Shown here piece by piece: positions 7,725 to 14,821 of a stretch of 16,019 nucleotides of DNA (position 1 is its first letter; the number at the start of each line of letters is the position of its first letter). The notes below the pieces were generated by a model. That model saw nothing but the letters and a program-made list of their open reading frames with translations, ran no database searches and was not told the DNA's origin. The translations under genes were made by a program, and so were the position numbers. This DNA comes from JAFDWI01 sp964595905 (GTDB lineage: Bacteria; Actinomycetota; Acidimicrobiia; Acidimicrobiales; Iamiaceae). Where the stretch lies: NCBI GenBank assembly GCA_964595905.1, contig CAZQSU010000072.1:1-16019 (forward strand), written 5' to 3'.

Positions 7725-8138
7725 GTGGGCATCGATCCGGGGACGAAGCGGGTCGGTGTGGCGATCGGTCACACCACCACCGGCGTGGCGACGCCGTACG
7801 AGGTGTGGCCACGCCGTGAGGGCCCGGCCCTCGAGGTGCGGCTCCGCGCCTGTGTCGCCGAATGGGACGCCGAGCTGATCGTCATGGGGCTGCCGCGGGG
7901 GCTGGACGGCGCCGACGGGCCCGCGGCGCAGGCCGCGCGTGCCCTGGCCGCCGAACTCGAACGCGCCGTCGGCGTTCCCGTCGAACTGCACGACGAGCGT
8001 TTCTCGACGGTGACCGCCCAGGCGGCGTTGCACCGGGGCGGGCTCGACACACGCCGCAGCCGCAAGGTCGTCGACGCCGTCGCCGCCTCGGTCATCCTGC
8101 AGAGTTGGCTCGACGCGCGTCAGGGCCGCGGCGCATGA
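7725..8138 (+). CDS. ruvX: RuvX/YqgF family Holliday-junction resolvase-like protein
   Basis: RuvX (YqgF) is an RNase H-fold nuclease implicated in Holliday-junction resolution and/or pre-16S rRNA processing. From GTG 7725 the product has 137 residues. Motifs: GIDPGTKRVGVAIG with the first catalytic Asp (D4), the middle VMGLPRGLDG block, LHDERFSTVTA (D90, E91) and a C-terminal VDAVAAS with D117. The start is uncertain. GTG 7725 leaves only MGIDPG and removes most of the first beta strand, which in the family usually has several residues before GIDPG. The frame is open back to a CTG at 7701 that overlaps the alaS stop as CTGA, giving 145 residues (LTTPSFHVVGIDPG). No ATG, GTG or TTG lies in frame between those two. 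The 3' end overlaps mltG by ATGA (8135-8138). Confidence 0.93.
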   Translation: MGIDPGTKRVGVAIGHTTTGVATPYEVWPRREGPALEVRLRACVAEWDAELIVMGLPRGLDGADGPAAQAARALAAELERAVGVPVELHDERFSTVTAQAALHRGGLDTRRSRKVVDAVAASVILQSWLDARQGRGA

Positions 8139-9205
8139 GCGCCCACGGTCGACGGGCACGTCGTCGCCGTCGCATCGTCGCCGGCCTCGGCACCACGTTC
8201 GTGATCCTGGTGGTCGGCGCCGTCGCGTCCTTCGGCTGGTACCGCACCCAACTCGGGGTCGGGAGCGGTTCGCACCGAATGGTCGAGGTGCAGATCCCGG
8301 CCGGGTCGAGCACCGCCGACATCGCGAACCTGCTCGCCGACGCGGGGGTGATCCGCAATGCCACCGCGTTCACCTGGCACGCCCGGTTCACCGGCGCCGG
8401 CCCCTTCGAGGCGGGTCGCTACCGGTTCGCACGCAATTCGTCCGCCGACTCGGCGCTCGCGACCCTCGACGAAGGCGCCCTCGGGCCACGGATCACCAAG
8501 TTCGTCGTTCCCGAGGGGTTCCGGCTGCGTCAGATCTCCCATCGGATCCACGAGGCGATCCCGAGGTTCTCGGTCGCGGACGTCCACCGGGCGCTCGACG
8601 AGGGTGACGTGCGCTCATCGCTGTTGCCGGAGGGCAGCCACGATTTCGAGGGACTGCTGTTTCCCGCGACGTACTCGGTCACCGCGGACGACTCGGTCAC
8701 CGACGTGCTCCAGCAGATGGCCGATGCGATGACCCAACGGGTGCAGAAGCTCGACGTCGACGCCGACGTGGCCGGACTCGGCCTGAGCGACTACCAGATC
8801 GTGACCGTCGCGTCGCTGGTGCAGGCCGAGGCGGGCAACCCCGACGAGGCGCCCAAGATCGCCCGCGTGATCTACAACCGGCTCGCGGCCGGTGAGCCGC
8901 TCGGCATCGACGCGACCAGCCGGTACGAGTCGATCGAGACCGGCGACCCGGTCGACTTCGAGTCGACATCGGACTACAACACCCGTCGGCGGCCGGGCCT
9001 GCCACCCACGCCGATCGGTGCGCCGGGTCAGTTCGCGCTCGACGCGGCGGCCCACCCGGCCACCGGTGACTGGATGTGGTACGTGCGGTCGGTCGAGAAC
9101 GACTCGCAGGGCCGTCCGCAGCACGTCTTCACGGCTTCGCCCGAGGTGTTCGCCCGGGCGAAGCAGGCGTGTCACGACGCCGGACTCGGGTGCGGCGCCC
9201 CGTGA
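8135..9205 (+). CDS. mltG: Endolytic murein transglycosylase MltG (YceG family)
   Basis: MltG cleaves nascent glycan strands of peptidoglycan and is thought to release or terminate growing chains. The 356-residue protein starts at an ATG overlapping the ruvX stop. A very basic N-terminus (RRARRRRR) precedes one membrane anchor (about 14-33), so the catalytic part faces outside. A LysM-like subdomain (VQIPAGSSTADIANLLADAG) is followed by the YceG catalytic domain. The catalytic glutamate is E232 in VASLVQAEAGNPDE, aligned with E218 of the E. coli enzyme. The family signatures IARVIYNRLAAGEPLGIDAT and YNTRRRPGLPPTPI, and GQFALDAAAHPA after it, are intact. The C-terminal DWMWYVRSVEND strand and the cysteines in the tail (HDAGLGCGAP) are visible. 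It ends in a GTGA overlap with aroE, the usual actinobacterial neighbour. Confidence 0.96.
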   Translation: MSAHGRRARRRRRIVAGLGTTFVILVVGAVASFGWYRTQLGVGSGSHRMVEVQIPAGSSTADIANLLADAGVIRNATAFTWHARFTGAGPFEAGRYRFARNSSADSALATLDEGALGPRITKFVVPEGFRLRQISHRIHEAIPRFSVADVHRALDEGDVRSSLLPEGSHDFEGLLFPATYSVTADDSVTDVLQQMADAMTQRVQKLDVDADVAGLGLSDYQIVTVASLVQAEAGNPDEAPKIARVIYNRLAAGEPLGIDATSRYESIETGDPVDFESTSDYNTRRRPGLPPTPIGAPGQFALDAAAHPATGDWMWYVRSVENDSQGRPQHVFTASPEVFARAKQACHDAGLGCGAP

Positions 9206-10089
9206 CCGTGGTCGGTACCCTTCCGAGCGCCACCACCAGAGTTGCCGCGGTGATCGGCGACCCGGTACGGCACTCGCTGTCGCCCGCGTTGTTGAACACG
9301 GCGTTCCAGCACACCGGCGCCGACTGGGTCTTCGCCGCGTTCGAGGTGCCCGAGGGCGCCGTCGGCGGCGCGATCCGGGCGATGCGGGACCTCCCGTTGT
9401 GGGGCCTGAGCGTCACGATGCCGCACAAGGCGGCGGTCACCGGCCACCTCGACGCGCTGTCGGCGGTGGCCGAACGCCTCGGCGCGGTCAACTGCGTGGT
9501 CAGAGACGGGTCGCGACTGGTCGGCCACTCGACCGACGGTGACGGCTTGATCGACACGTTGCGACTCGATGAGCGATGCGAACCCGAGGGCGCCCGGTGC
9601 GTCGTCGTCGGCGCCGGGGGAGCGGCGCGGGCCGCGATCGTCGCGCTGGCCGATGCCGGCGCTCACGAGGTGGTCGTGGTGAACCGGACGGTCGAACGGG
9701 CCGAGGCGGCGGTGGCGCTGATCGGTGGCCGGGGCCGGGTCGGCACGGTCGCCGACGTCGCGGCCGCGGAGCTCGTCGTGAACGCCACACCGATGGGCAT
9801 GGGGCTCGACGGCGCCCCGGAGATGCCCTTCGACCCCGGCCTCCTCGACCCCGGGCAGGTGCTCTTCGACATGGTCTACCTTCCCGCGGTCACGCCGGTG
9901 GTGGCCGCGGCGCGCGCACGCGGGGTGCATGCGGTCACGGGTCTGGGCATGCTCGTCCACCAGGCCGCGCACGCCTTCACCAGATGGACCGGAGAGGTCG
10001 CTCCGGTCGCCGCCATGGCCGCCGCTGCATCCGCGTCGCTGACCTACGATTCGACGATGCCCGCGCACGCCCGGACCCGAGAACGATGA
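9202..10089 (+). CDS. aroE: Shikimate dehydrogenase
   Basis: AroE reduces 3-dehydroshikimate to shikimate with NADPH in the aromatic amino-acid pathway. GTG 9202, overlapping the mltG stop, is the preferred start (295 residues); GTG 9208 is a close alternative. The shikimate pocket is visible: IGDPVRHSLSPALLNTAF with the SLS motif, SVTMPHK with catalytic K76, and HSTDGDG with D112. The family usually has Asn before the Thr-Asp (NTDG), whereas Ser is present here. The NADP-binding Rossmann motif is VVGAGGAARAA (about 135-145), followed by VNRT. VNATPMGM and GLGMLVHQAAHAFTRWTG close the conserved part. The final 25 or so residues, rich in Ala and then Arg, go beyond the usual end. The stop overlaps the acyltransferase start (ATGA), so aroE is coupled to the glycan cassette downstream. 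Confidence 0.96.
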   Translation: MTVVGTLPSATTRVAAVIGDPVRHSLSPALLNTAFQHTGADWVFAAFEVPEGAVGGAIRAMRDLPLWGLSVTMPHKAAVTGHLDALSAVAERLGAVNCVVRDGSRLVGHSTDGDGLIDTLRLDERCEPEGARCVVVGAGGAARAAIVALADAGAHEVVVVNRTVERAEAAVALIGGRGRVGTVADVAAAELVVNATPMGMGLDGAPEMPFDPGLLDPGQVLFDMVYLPAVTPVVAAARARGVHAVTGLGMLVHQAAHAFTRWTGEVAPVAAMAAAASASLTYDSTMPAHARTRER

Positions 10090-10634
10090 AGCTCCGCCAG
10101 CGGATCGTCGAATCGATGCCGGGGCTGCGGTGGCGGTACTGGCGGGTGATCACCGCGGTGATGTTCCGGCCCACCTTCGCCGAGTTCGGGCCGCGCAGCG
10201 TGATCGTGTCGCCCCGCATGCTGCGCGGTGTCGACCGGATCCGCATCGGATCCGACTGCGCCATCTACGCAGACGTGTGGTTGCAGTGCGAGGAGGGCGG
10301 TTCGATCACGCTCGGCGACGGCGTCAACCTCACCCACGGGGTGCACATCCACTCGGTCGACCCGGTGCGGATCGGAGACCATTCGTTGTTCGGCGTCTGG
10401 ACGACGATCACCTCCGCCGAGCACACCGGCGGCGACCGGAGCGGGTTCACCGGCTCAGGGCCGATCACGATCGGCGACAACGTGTTCGTGGGCGACCGCG
10501 TGACGATCGTCGGCGGCGTGACGATCGGCGACGGCGCCACGGTCGCCGCGGCCGCGGTGGTGACCCACGACGTCGAACCGGGAGTCGCGGTCGGCGGCAT
10601 TCCGGCACGTCCACTCGGCAAGGGCGCGTCATGA
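10086..10634 (+). CDS. Hexapeptide-repeat (left-handed beta-helix) acyltransferase
   Basis: The 182-residue protein starts at an ATG overlapping the aroE stop. After an N-terminal helical segment (about 1-35) it shows a run of imperfect hexapeptide repeats: IRIGSDCAIYADVWLQ, ITLGDGVNLTHGVHI, VRIGDHSLFGVWTTI, ITIGDNVFVGDRVTI and VTIGDGATVAAAAVV. It ends in the usual GVAVGGIPARPLGK. This is the left-handed parallel beta-helix fold of acetyl- and other acyl-CoA transferases, active as trimers. H113 (SAEHTGG) sits at the position of the catalytic histidine loop, though the typical SHDH form is not present. Relatives acetylate sugars or serine; placed beside an epimerase and two glycosyltransferase-like genes, sugar O- or N-acylation is the best guess. 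The donor and acceptor are unknown. The stop overlaps the epimerase start by ATGA. Confidence 0.88.
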   Translation: MKLRQRIVESMPGLRWRYWRVITAVMFRPTFAEFGPRSVIVSPRMLRGVDRIRIGSDCAIYADVWLQCEEGGSITLGDGVNLTHGVHIHSVDPVRIGDHSLFGVWTTITSAEHTGGDRSGFTGSGPITIGDNVFVGDRVTIVGGVTIGDGATVAAAAVVTHDVEPGVAVGGIPARPLGKGAS

Positions 10635-11692
10635 GCCGGGTGCTGGTCACCGGAGGGGCCGGCTTCATCGGTTCCCACCTCGCCAGACGGCTCGACGCCG
10701 CGGGCTGGCAGGTCACCAACCTCGACAACCTCTCGCCACAGGTCCACCGGGACCCCGACGAGTCCCGTCGGCGCCTCGTCGGTGACCTGATCGAATCCGA
10801 CATCCTCGCCGACGACGCCCTCGACGGACTCGACGACGTCGACGCGGTCGTCCACCTGGCCGCGGAGACCGGGGTGGGCCAGTCGATGTACGAGGCCGAC
10901 CGCTACCGCCGGGTCAACGTCGAGGGCACCCGCAGGGTCGCGGCATGGTGCGCGCAGCGGCACGTCCCACTGGTCTTCTTCAGCTCAAGGGCGGTCTACG
11001 GCGAAGGCCGTTACGCGTGTGACGTGCACACGGACGTGGCCGACGGGACCTGTTGTGGCGCCGCGCACCCGGTCGCATCGCGGGAAGACGATCCCGCGGC
11101 GCCGGTCTCGGTGTACGGCGAGACGAAGGTCGCCGGTGAGCAGTTCGTGGCCGCAGTCGCCGGTGCCGGGACGCCGATGATGATCGTGCGACCCCAGAAC
11201 GTGATCGGCTCGGGGCAGGCGCTCCACAATCCCTACACCGGCGTGCTCGCGGCATTCCTCGCGAGGCTCAAGGAAGGGCGGCCCGTCCAGGTGTACGGAA
11301 ACGGCTCGGCCACCCGCGACTTCGTCGACGTCTCCGATGTCACCCGCGTCGTCGAGGCGCTGCTCGCCGATCCGCCGAGTGGCCCCGACCCGCTGGTCGT
11401 CAACTGCGGCTCCGGGGCGCGGACGACGCTCGTCGAACTGGCCGGGCACGCCATCGCCGGCGCGCCCGTCGACGGCACGATCGAACACGTCGACGTGCAC
11501 CGTGCCGGCGACATCGAGCATGCGTGTGCCGACCTGACGCGTCTGCGTGCCCTCGGCCTTCCCGAACCGGCGGTGCCGGTCGCCGACGCGGTGGCGGCGT
11601 TCATCCGGGACGGCTGGGACGCGCCGGGGGCCGACTCGCGGGCGTGGGACGACGCACTCGACGCACTTGCCGAACGGGGACTCGCCACGTGA
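10631..11692 (+). CDS. NAD-dependent epimerase/dehydratase, dTDP-L-rhamnose 4-epimerase-like
   Basis: This 353-residue extended short-chain dehydrogenase has the NAD-binding GGAGFIG (residues 8-14), the VHLAAETGVGQSMYE block, catalytic Ser near SSRAVYG (S118/S119) and YGETK with Y162 and K166. It also has RPQNVIGSGQ and the substrate-end signature TRDFVDVSDV. The wording of LDNLSPQVH, ETGVGQSMYE and SSRAVYGEGRYAC is what I associate with dTDP-L-rhamnose/6-deoxy-talose 4-epimerases rather than with GalE. After the active-site serine there is a small cysteine-rich insert (C130, H133, C141, C142, H146), reminiscent of a zinc knuckle in that subfamily. A role in making a nucleotide-activated deoxyhexose for the neighbouring glycosyltransferases is inferred. 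It overlaps both neighbours (ATGA before, GTGA after). The specific substrate is not proven; the fold is certain. Confidence 0.9.
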   Translation: MSRVLVTGGAGFIGSHLARRLDAAGWQVTNLDNLSPQVHRDPDESRRRLVGDLIESDILADDALDGLDDVDAVVHLAAETGVGQSMYEADRYRRVNVEGTRRVAAWCAQRHVPLVFFSSRAVYGEGRYACDVHTDVADGTCCGAAHPVASREDDPAAPVSVYGETKVAGEQFVAAVAGAGTPMMIVRPQNVIGSGQALHNPYTGVLAAFLARLKEGRPVQVYGNGSATRDFVDVSDVTRVVEALLADPPSGPDPLVVNCGSGARTTLVELAGHAIAGAPVDGTIEHVDVHRAGDIEHACADLTRLRALGLPEPAVPVADAVAAFIRDGWDAPGADSRAWDDALDALAERGLAT

Positions 11693-12702
11693 GTCCAGGG
11701 CGCCGTGTGCTGCTCGTCTCTCCGGTGTTCCACGATTACTGGCGGTCGATCGCCCGGGGTTTCGAGGCCAACGGTCACCGGGTGGTCGTGCACTGTTACG
11801 ACGAACACTCGAGTCCGCTGGTGCGGGTCCGCAACAAGGTCGTGTACGAGGGCCTGGACCAGATCCGCGCCGGGACGGGTACCGCGCGCTTCGTGCGTAC
11901 GGCCACCGAAGGCGCCCGCCGTGCGCTGCGTGCGTCGCGGCCCGAGGTCGTGGTCGTCGTGAAGGGCGACCTGCTCGCCGATGCGTTCTGGGACGACGTG
12001 GACCACGTCGGAGCGGCCCGGGTGATCTGGTTGTACGACGAGCTGCGACGGACCCGTCACGACGTGGCGCGACTGGGTGCCATCGGCCCGGTGGCCAGCT
12101 ACTCGCCCGACGACGTCGCCGCGATGACCCGGGCCGGTCTCCGCGCCCGACACGTTCCGCTGGCGTTCGACCCGACGTTCGTCCACGCCCGCATTCCCTC
12201 CGGCGACGTCGTGTTCATCGGTGCGCGGTACCCGGTCCGCGCCGAACTGTTGGACGCGTTGCGACGGGCCGGTGTCCCGGTGCGTGCGGTGGGCAACGAC
12301 TGGTCGCACCGCACCGTTGACCGGCTCCGCACCTGGAGCTGGCACCGCCCCGACGTCAGGTCGTCGCCGTCGGTGTCGCGGGGTGTCGGTGCAGGCATGA
12401 TGGCCGGGGCGATCGCAGCGCTGAACGTCCACGGCGACCAGGACGGCTTCACCATGCGGACCTTCGAGGCGTGTGGGGTGGGTGCGTTGCAGTTCGTCGA
12501 CCGCGCGGACGTGGCGATGCACTACGAACCGGGTACCGAGATCCTCCCGTTCGGTTCGGTCCCGGAGATCGCCCATCTGGTCGAACGGGCCCGCCGCGAA
12601 CCCCTGTGGGCGTCACGGATCCGGGTCGCCGCCCGGGCGAGGACCCTCGCCGAGCACACGTTCACCCACCGTGCCCGTGATCTGGAGGAGCTGTGGGACT
12701 GA
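11689..12702 (+). CDS. CgeB-like glycosyltransferase
   Basis: The 337-residue protein starts at GTG 11689, overlapping the epimerase stop. The N-terminal half begins with a Rossmann strand (RRVLLVSPVFHDYW) and contains VVVVVKGDLLADAFWDD and RVIWLYDELRRTRHD. The C-terminal half has DVVFIGARYPVRAELL, then AALNVHGDQDGFTMRTFEACGVGAL with a conserved glutamate (E260), and the final HTFTHRARDLEELW. This two-domain GT-B pattern, with an N-terminal DUF3880-like half and a C-terminal glycosyl-transferase-1-like half, is typical of CgeB-type proteins. Those were first named for spore maturation but are widespread in polysaccharide and protein-glycan loci. No signal peptide or membrane helix is visible, so it should act in the cytoplasm. 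The sugar donor may be the product of the epimerase next to it, which is an inference from context. It overlaps the next gene by 10 nt. Confidence 0.87.
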   Translation: MSPGRRVLLVSPVFHDYWRSIARGFEANGHRVVVHCYDEHSSPLVRVRNKVVYEGLDQIRAGTGTARFVRTATEGARRALRASRPEVVVVVKGDLLADAFWDDVDHVGAARVIWLYDELRRTRHDVARLGAIGPVASYSPDDVAAMTRAGLRARHVPLAFDPTFVHARIPSGDVVFIGARYPVRAELLDALRRAGVPVRAVGNDWSHRTVDRLRTWSWHRPDVRSSPSVSRGVGAGMMAGAIAALNVHGDQDGFTMRTFEACGVGALQFVDRADVAMHYEPGTEILPFGSVPEIAHLVERARREPLWASRIRVAARARTLAEHTFTHRARDLEELWD

Positions 12703-13742
12703 TCCATCCGGTCGACCTCGACGCCTACCGACGAGACGAGGCGCGTCGCCAGTCCTTCAGCCGATTGCGACGGATCAGGGCGCGACTGCGCGGTGCCGAC
12801 GGTCCCCCGGCGATGACGCTGCGGGTCTTCGGTGACGACCCCGACGTGCTGGTGGCCTTCGACTCGACGACGCTGTCGTGTCGGGCGGCGGTGCTCGGCA
12901 TCGTCGACCACCTCGACATCGAGCGCATCGCCGTCCTGGCGCCGTTCGCGATCGACCGTTCAGACCCCGACCTCACCGACGGGTCCGTCCCCGACCGGTC
13001 CGTGGTGGCTCTCGAGGACCTGGCCGCCGCGGTTCCCGACGTCGCCGTGGTGCTCTCGGCTGGAGCCCACGGTCCGGCCGGCGCGTTCGTCCACGATTTC
13101 GCGCGCCGGAGGAGAGCATCCTCGATCGTCGTCCAACACGGCATGCTCCTACCTCAGGTCGCGCCGTTGCCGTCCGGCGTGACGCTCGCGGCCTGGTCGG
13201 ACGTCGACGGCGCCTTCTGGCGCAGTGGGCGCGCCGATGTCGAGGTCCGCGTGGTCGGCAGCGAGCTGTTGCGCCGCGCGCTCGCCGACCCGCCTCCGCC
13301 GGTTCCCGTCGACGCCACACCGGTCTACTGCGGCGCACTGCACGGCACCGAGCTGCCCCGCTGGGAGATCGAACGGGTCGCCCGCACCTTCTGTCGGGCG
13401 ACCGGCGCCCACTACCGGCCGCACCCGCGTGAGGTCGACTTCCAGTCGCGTCTCACCCATCTGGTGTGGAAGCAGCTCGGGATCGGCTTCGCCCCGACGG
13501 ACCGGCCGTTGGTCGAGATCGGCGCGCCGGTGGTCAGCATGTGGTCGACGGCCGTCCTCGAGGCCGCCGCCGCGGGGTTGCCCGCCTGGGTGTACCACCC
13601 GGACCCGCCGGAATGGTTGACCGAGGTCTGGACCAGATACGGCCTCGCGGAATGGGGGGCGGAGCCGACCCCGAAGCCGGAGATCGCGCAGGGAGCACCC
13701 GCCGAACGGCTGGCCGAACTCGTGGAGGAATCGGCCCGATAG
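12693..13742 (+). CDS. GT-B-like glycan transferase, function unassigned
   Basis: This gene encodes 349 residues from GTG 12693, with a strong GGAGGAG two bases upstream inside the CgeB-like gene. I do not recognise a named family with certainty. The N-terminal 40 residues are basic. The rest alternates strand and helix like a GT-B protein. Three motifs stand out: VVQHGMLLP (H149, G150), HYRPHPRE (H240-E247, with H244) and SMWSTAVLEAAAAGLPAWVYH (S282, E290). A Gln-His-Gly loop, an RPHP loop and an S-T-x-x-E motif followed by G-x-P are the pattern of CDP-glycerol glycerophosphotransferases, KpsS/KpsC-type capsule enzymes and polysialyltransferase-like proteins. Here it probably adds a sugar or polyol phosphate to the glycan built with its neighbours. 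It has no membrane helix. It is the last gene of the coupled run; 105 bp follow before the next gene. Confidence 0.78.
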   Translation: MGLIHPVDLDAYRRDEARRQSFSRLRRIRARLRGADGPPAMTLRVFGDDPDVLVAFDSTTLSCRAAVLGIVDHLDIERIAVLAPFAIDRSDPDLTDGSVPDRSVVALEDLAAAVPDVAVVLSAGAHGPAGAFVHDFARRRRASSIVVQHGMLLPQVAPLPSGVTLAAWSDVDGAFWRSGRADVEVRVVGSELLRRALADPPPPVPVDATPVYCGALHGTELPRWEIERVARTFCRATGAHYRPHPREVDFQSRLTHLVWKQLGIGFAPTDRPLVEIGAPVVSMWSTAVLEAAAAGLPAWVYHPDPPEWLTEVWTRYGLAEWGAEPTPKPEIAQGAPAERLAELVEESAR

Positions 13743-13847
13743 GTCGATGTTCCCATCGCGGATCCGGATCCTTGAAGGGCGCTGGACGGTGCCGATAGAG
13801 ACCCGATCGTTCAGATTCGTCATCCGAGACTCGTCAGGGAGCACACC
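13743..13847 (+). promoter_or_regulatory. Spacer with candidate promoter for the DUF4388 gene
   Basis: The spacer holds a perfect 12-bp self-complementary GGATCCGGATCC (13760-13771). It is followed at once by a candidate promoter, TTGAAG (13772-13777), an 18-bp spacer and TAGAGA (13796-13801). That would start transcription near 13808 and give a leader of about 40 nt. AGGGAG six bases before GTG 13848 is a plausible ribosome site. No stem-loop followed by a T-run is present, so I cannot point to a terminator for the upstream operon. The palindrome could be an operator or chance. Confidence 0.4.
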
Positions 13848-14765
13848 GTGGCACTGCAAGGAACACTCGACACCTTCGCCCTTCCAGACGTCCTCCGCCT
13901 GTTGGCGACGACGAAGAAGTCCGGCCAGCTGCTGGTCCAGGGCGACCAGGGCAACGGCAGCCTGTCGCTCATCGACGGGGCGGTCGTCGGTGGCGACACG
14001 ACCCTGGCGGACACCGACGAATCCCACGAGGTGCTCTTCGAGCTCCTGCGTCTCGACGGCGGATCGTTCCTCTTCGATCAGGACACCGCGGCCACCGAGT
14101 CTTCTGCTCCCGTCGACGTCGAAGCCGTCATCACCGACGCCGAGTCCGCACATGCCGAATGGCAGGACCTGTCCACGGTCGTCCCGTCCCTCGACGTCGG
14201 GGTGACCCTCGTCGAGGACCTGCCCGACGACACCACGACGATCGACCGTGACCGGTGGAAGCTGATCGTCACGATCGGCAGCGGATCGACCGTGCGGGAA
14301 CTCGGCGATCGTCTCGGCCTCAAGGAGCTGCCCGTGCTGAGGGCGACCAGGGGGCTGGTCGACGACGGACTCGCCGAGGTCGGCGATGCCACGGTCGCCA
14401 CGGACCACGGCACGGCCGCGCCGGAGCTGCCGACCAGAGGCACCGGCGACTCCGCCGCATTGCCGTCGCTCGATGACGAAACCGACAGCGCCGACCTGTT
14501 CGACCCGGTCGACGGCACCGCCGCAGACCTCCCCGAGCCACTGCCCGGAGGCTCCGAGCGGCTCGCCGACGACGCGCTGGCGCCCGACGAAGCGGCCCGT
14601 CTCGAAGAGCAGATCGACGGCCTGCCGCCCGAACAGCGTGACCTGATCGAGCGAGCCGCGGATGTCGGCGATGCGACCGACGTCGATCAGCTCCTCGACG
14701 AACTGCCCGACGGGGCGATCGACCGCGACCTCCTGCGGCGGTTCCTCGGTTCGGTCCGTAGCTGA
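13848..14765 (+). CDS. DUF4388 domain protein
   Basis: The 305-residue protein starts at GTG 13848. The N-terminus matches the DUF4388 (PatA-like N-terminal) pattern: MALQGTLDTFALPDVLRLLA, then KKSGQLLVQGDQGNGSLSLIDGAVVGG and an FELLRLDGGSFLF strand (about residues 1-85). A second module at about 135-185 (DRWKLIVTIGSGSTVRELGDRLGL and the following helices) looks like a winged-helix or a further DUF4388-associated helical domain. The C-terminal 100 residues are very acidic and rich in Asp, Glu, Ala and Pro, ending in helices. No membrane segment is visible. DUF4388 proteins are often linked to small GTPases, roadblock proteins or two-component systems controlling motility and polarity, but none of those lies in this window apart from the distant sensor at 1-1108. 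The function is unknown. It has its own candidate promoter and probably forms a single-gene unit. Confidence 0.85.
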   Translation: MALQGTLDTFALPDVLRLLATTKKSGQLLVQGDQGNGSLSLIDGAVVGGDTTLADTDESHEVLFELLRLDGGSFLFDQDTAATESSAPVDVEAVITDAESAHAEWQDLSTVVPSLDVGVTLVEDLPDDTTTIDRDRWKLIVTIGSGSTVRELGDRLGLKELPVLRATRGLVDDGLAEVGDATVATDHGTAAPELPTRGTGDSAALPSLDDETDSADLFDPVDGTAADLPEPLPGGSERLADDALAPDEAARLEEQIDGLPPEQRDLIERAADVGDATDVDQLLDELPDGAIDRDLLRRFLGSVRS

Positions 14766-14807
14766 CCGCTCCGGGCCCGCGTGGCCGTTCCTGAACGCTC
14801 CACCCCG

Positions 14808-14813
14808 TAACAT
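14808..14813 (+). promoter_or_regulatory. Putative -10 box for leaderless prepilin peptidase transcript
   Basis: TAACAT fits TANNNT and ends 8 nt before the ATG of the prepilin peptidase gene. The gap (CGCCGACC) has no ribosome-binding site. This agrees with transcription starting at or beside the ATG. No clear -35 is seen. Confidence 0.45.
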
Positions 14814-14821
14814 CGCCGACC

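Noticed and set aside
4750..7812. A 1020-codon open frame on the minus strand opposite alaS
   Set aside because: It is the antisense of alaS and the small gene before it, whose protein sequences are unmistakable. Long antisense open frames are expected at this GC content, and its translation is low-complexity with no domain.
13760..13771. GGATCCGGATCC as a terminator
   Set aside because: It is self-complementary without a loop and has no T-run. It is mentioned only as a possible operator in the spacer entry.
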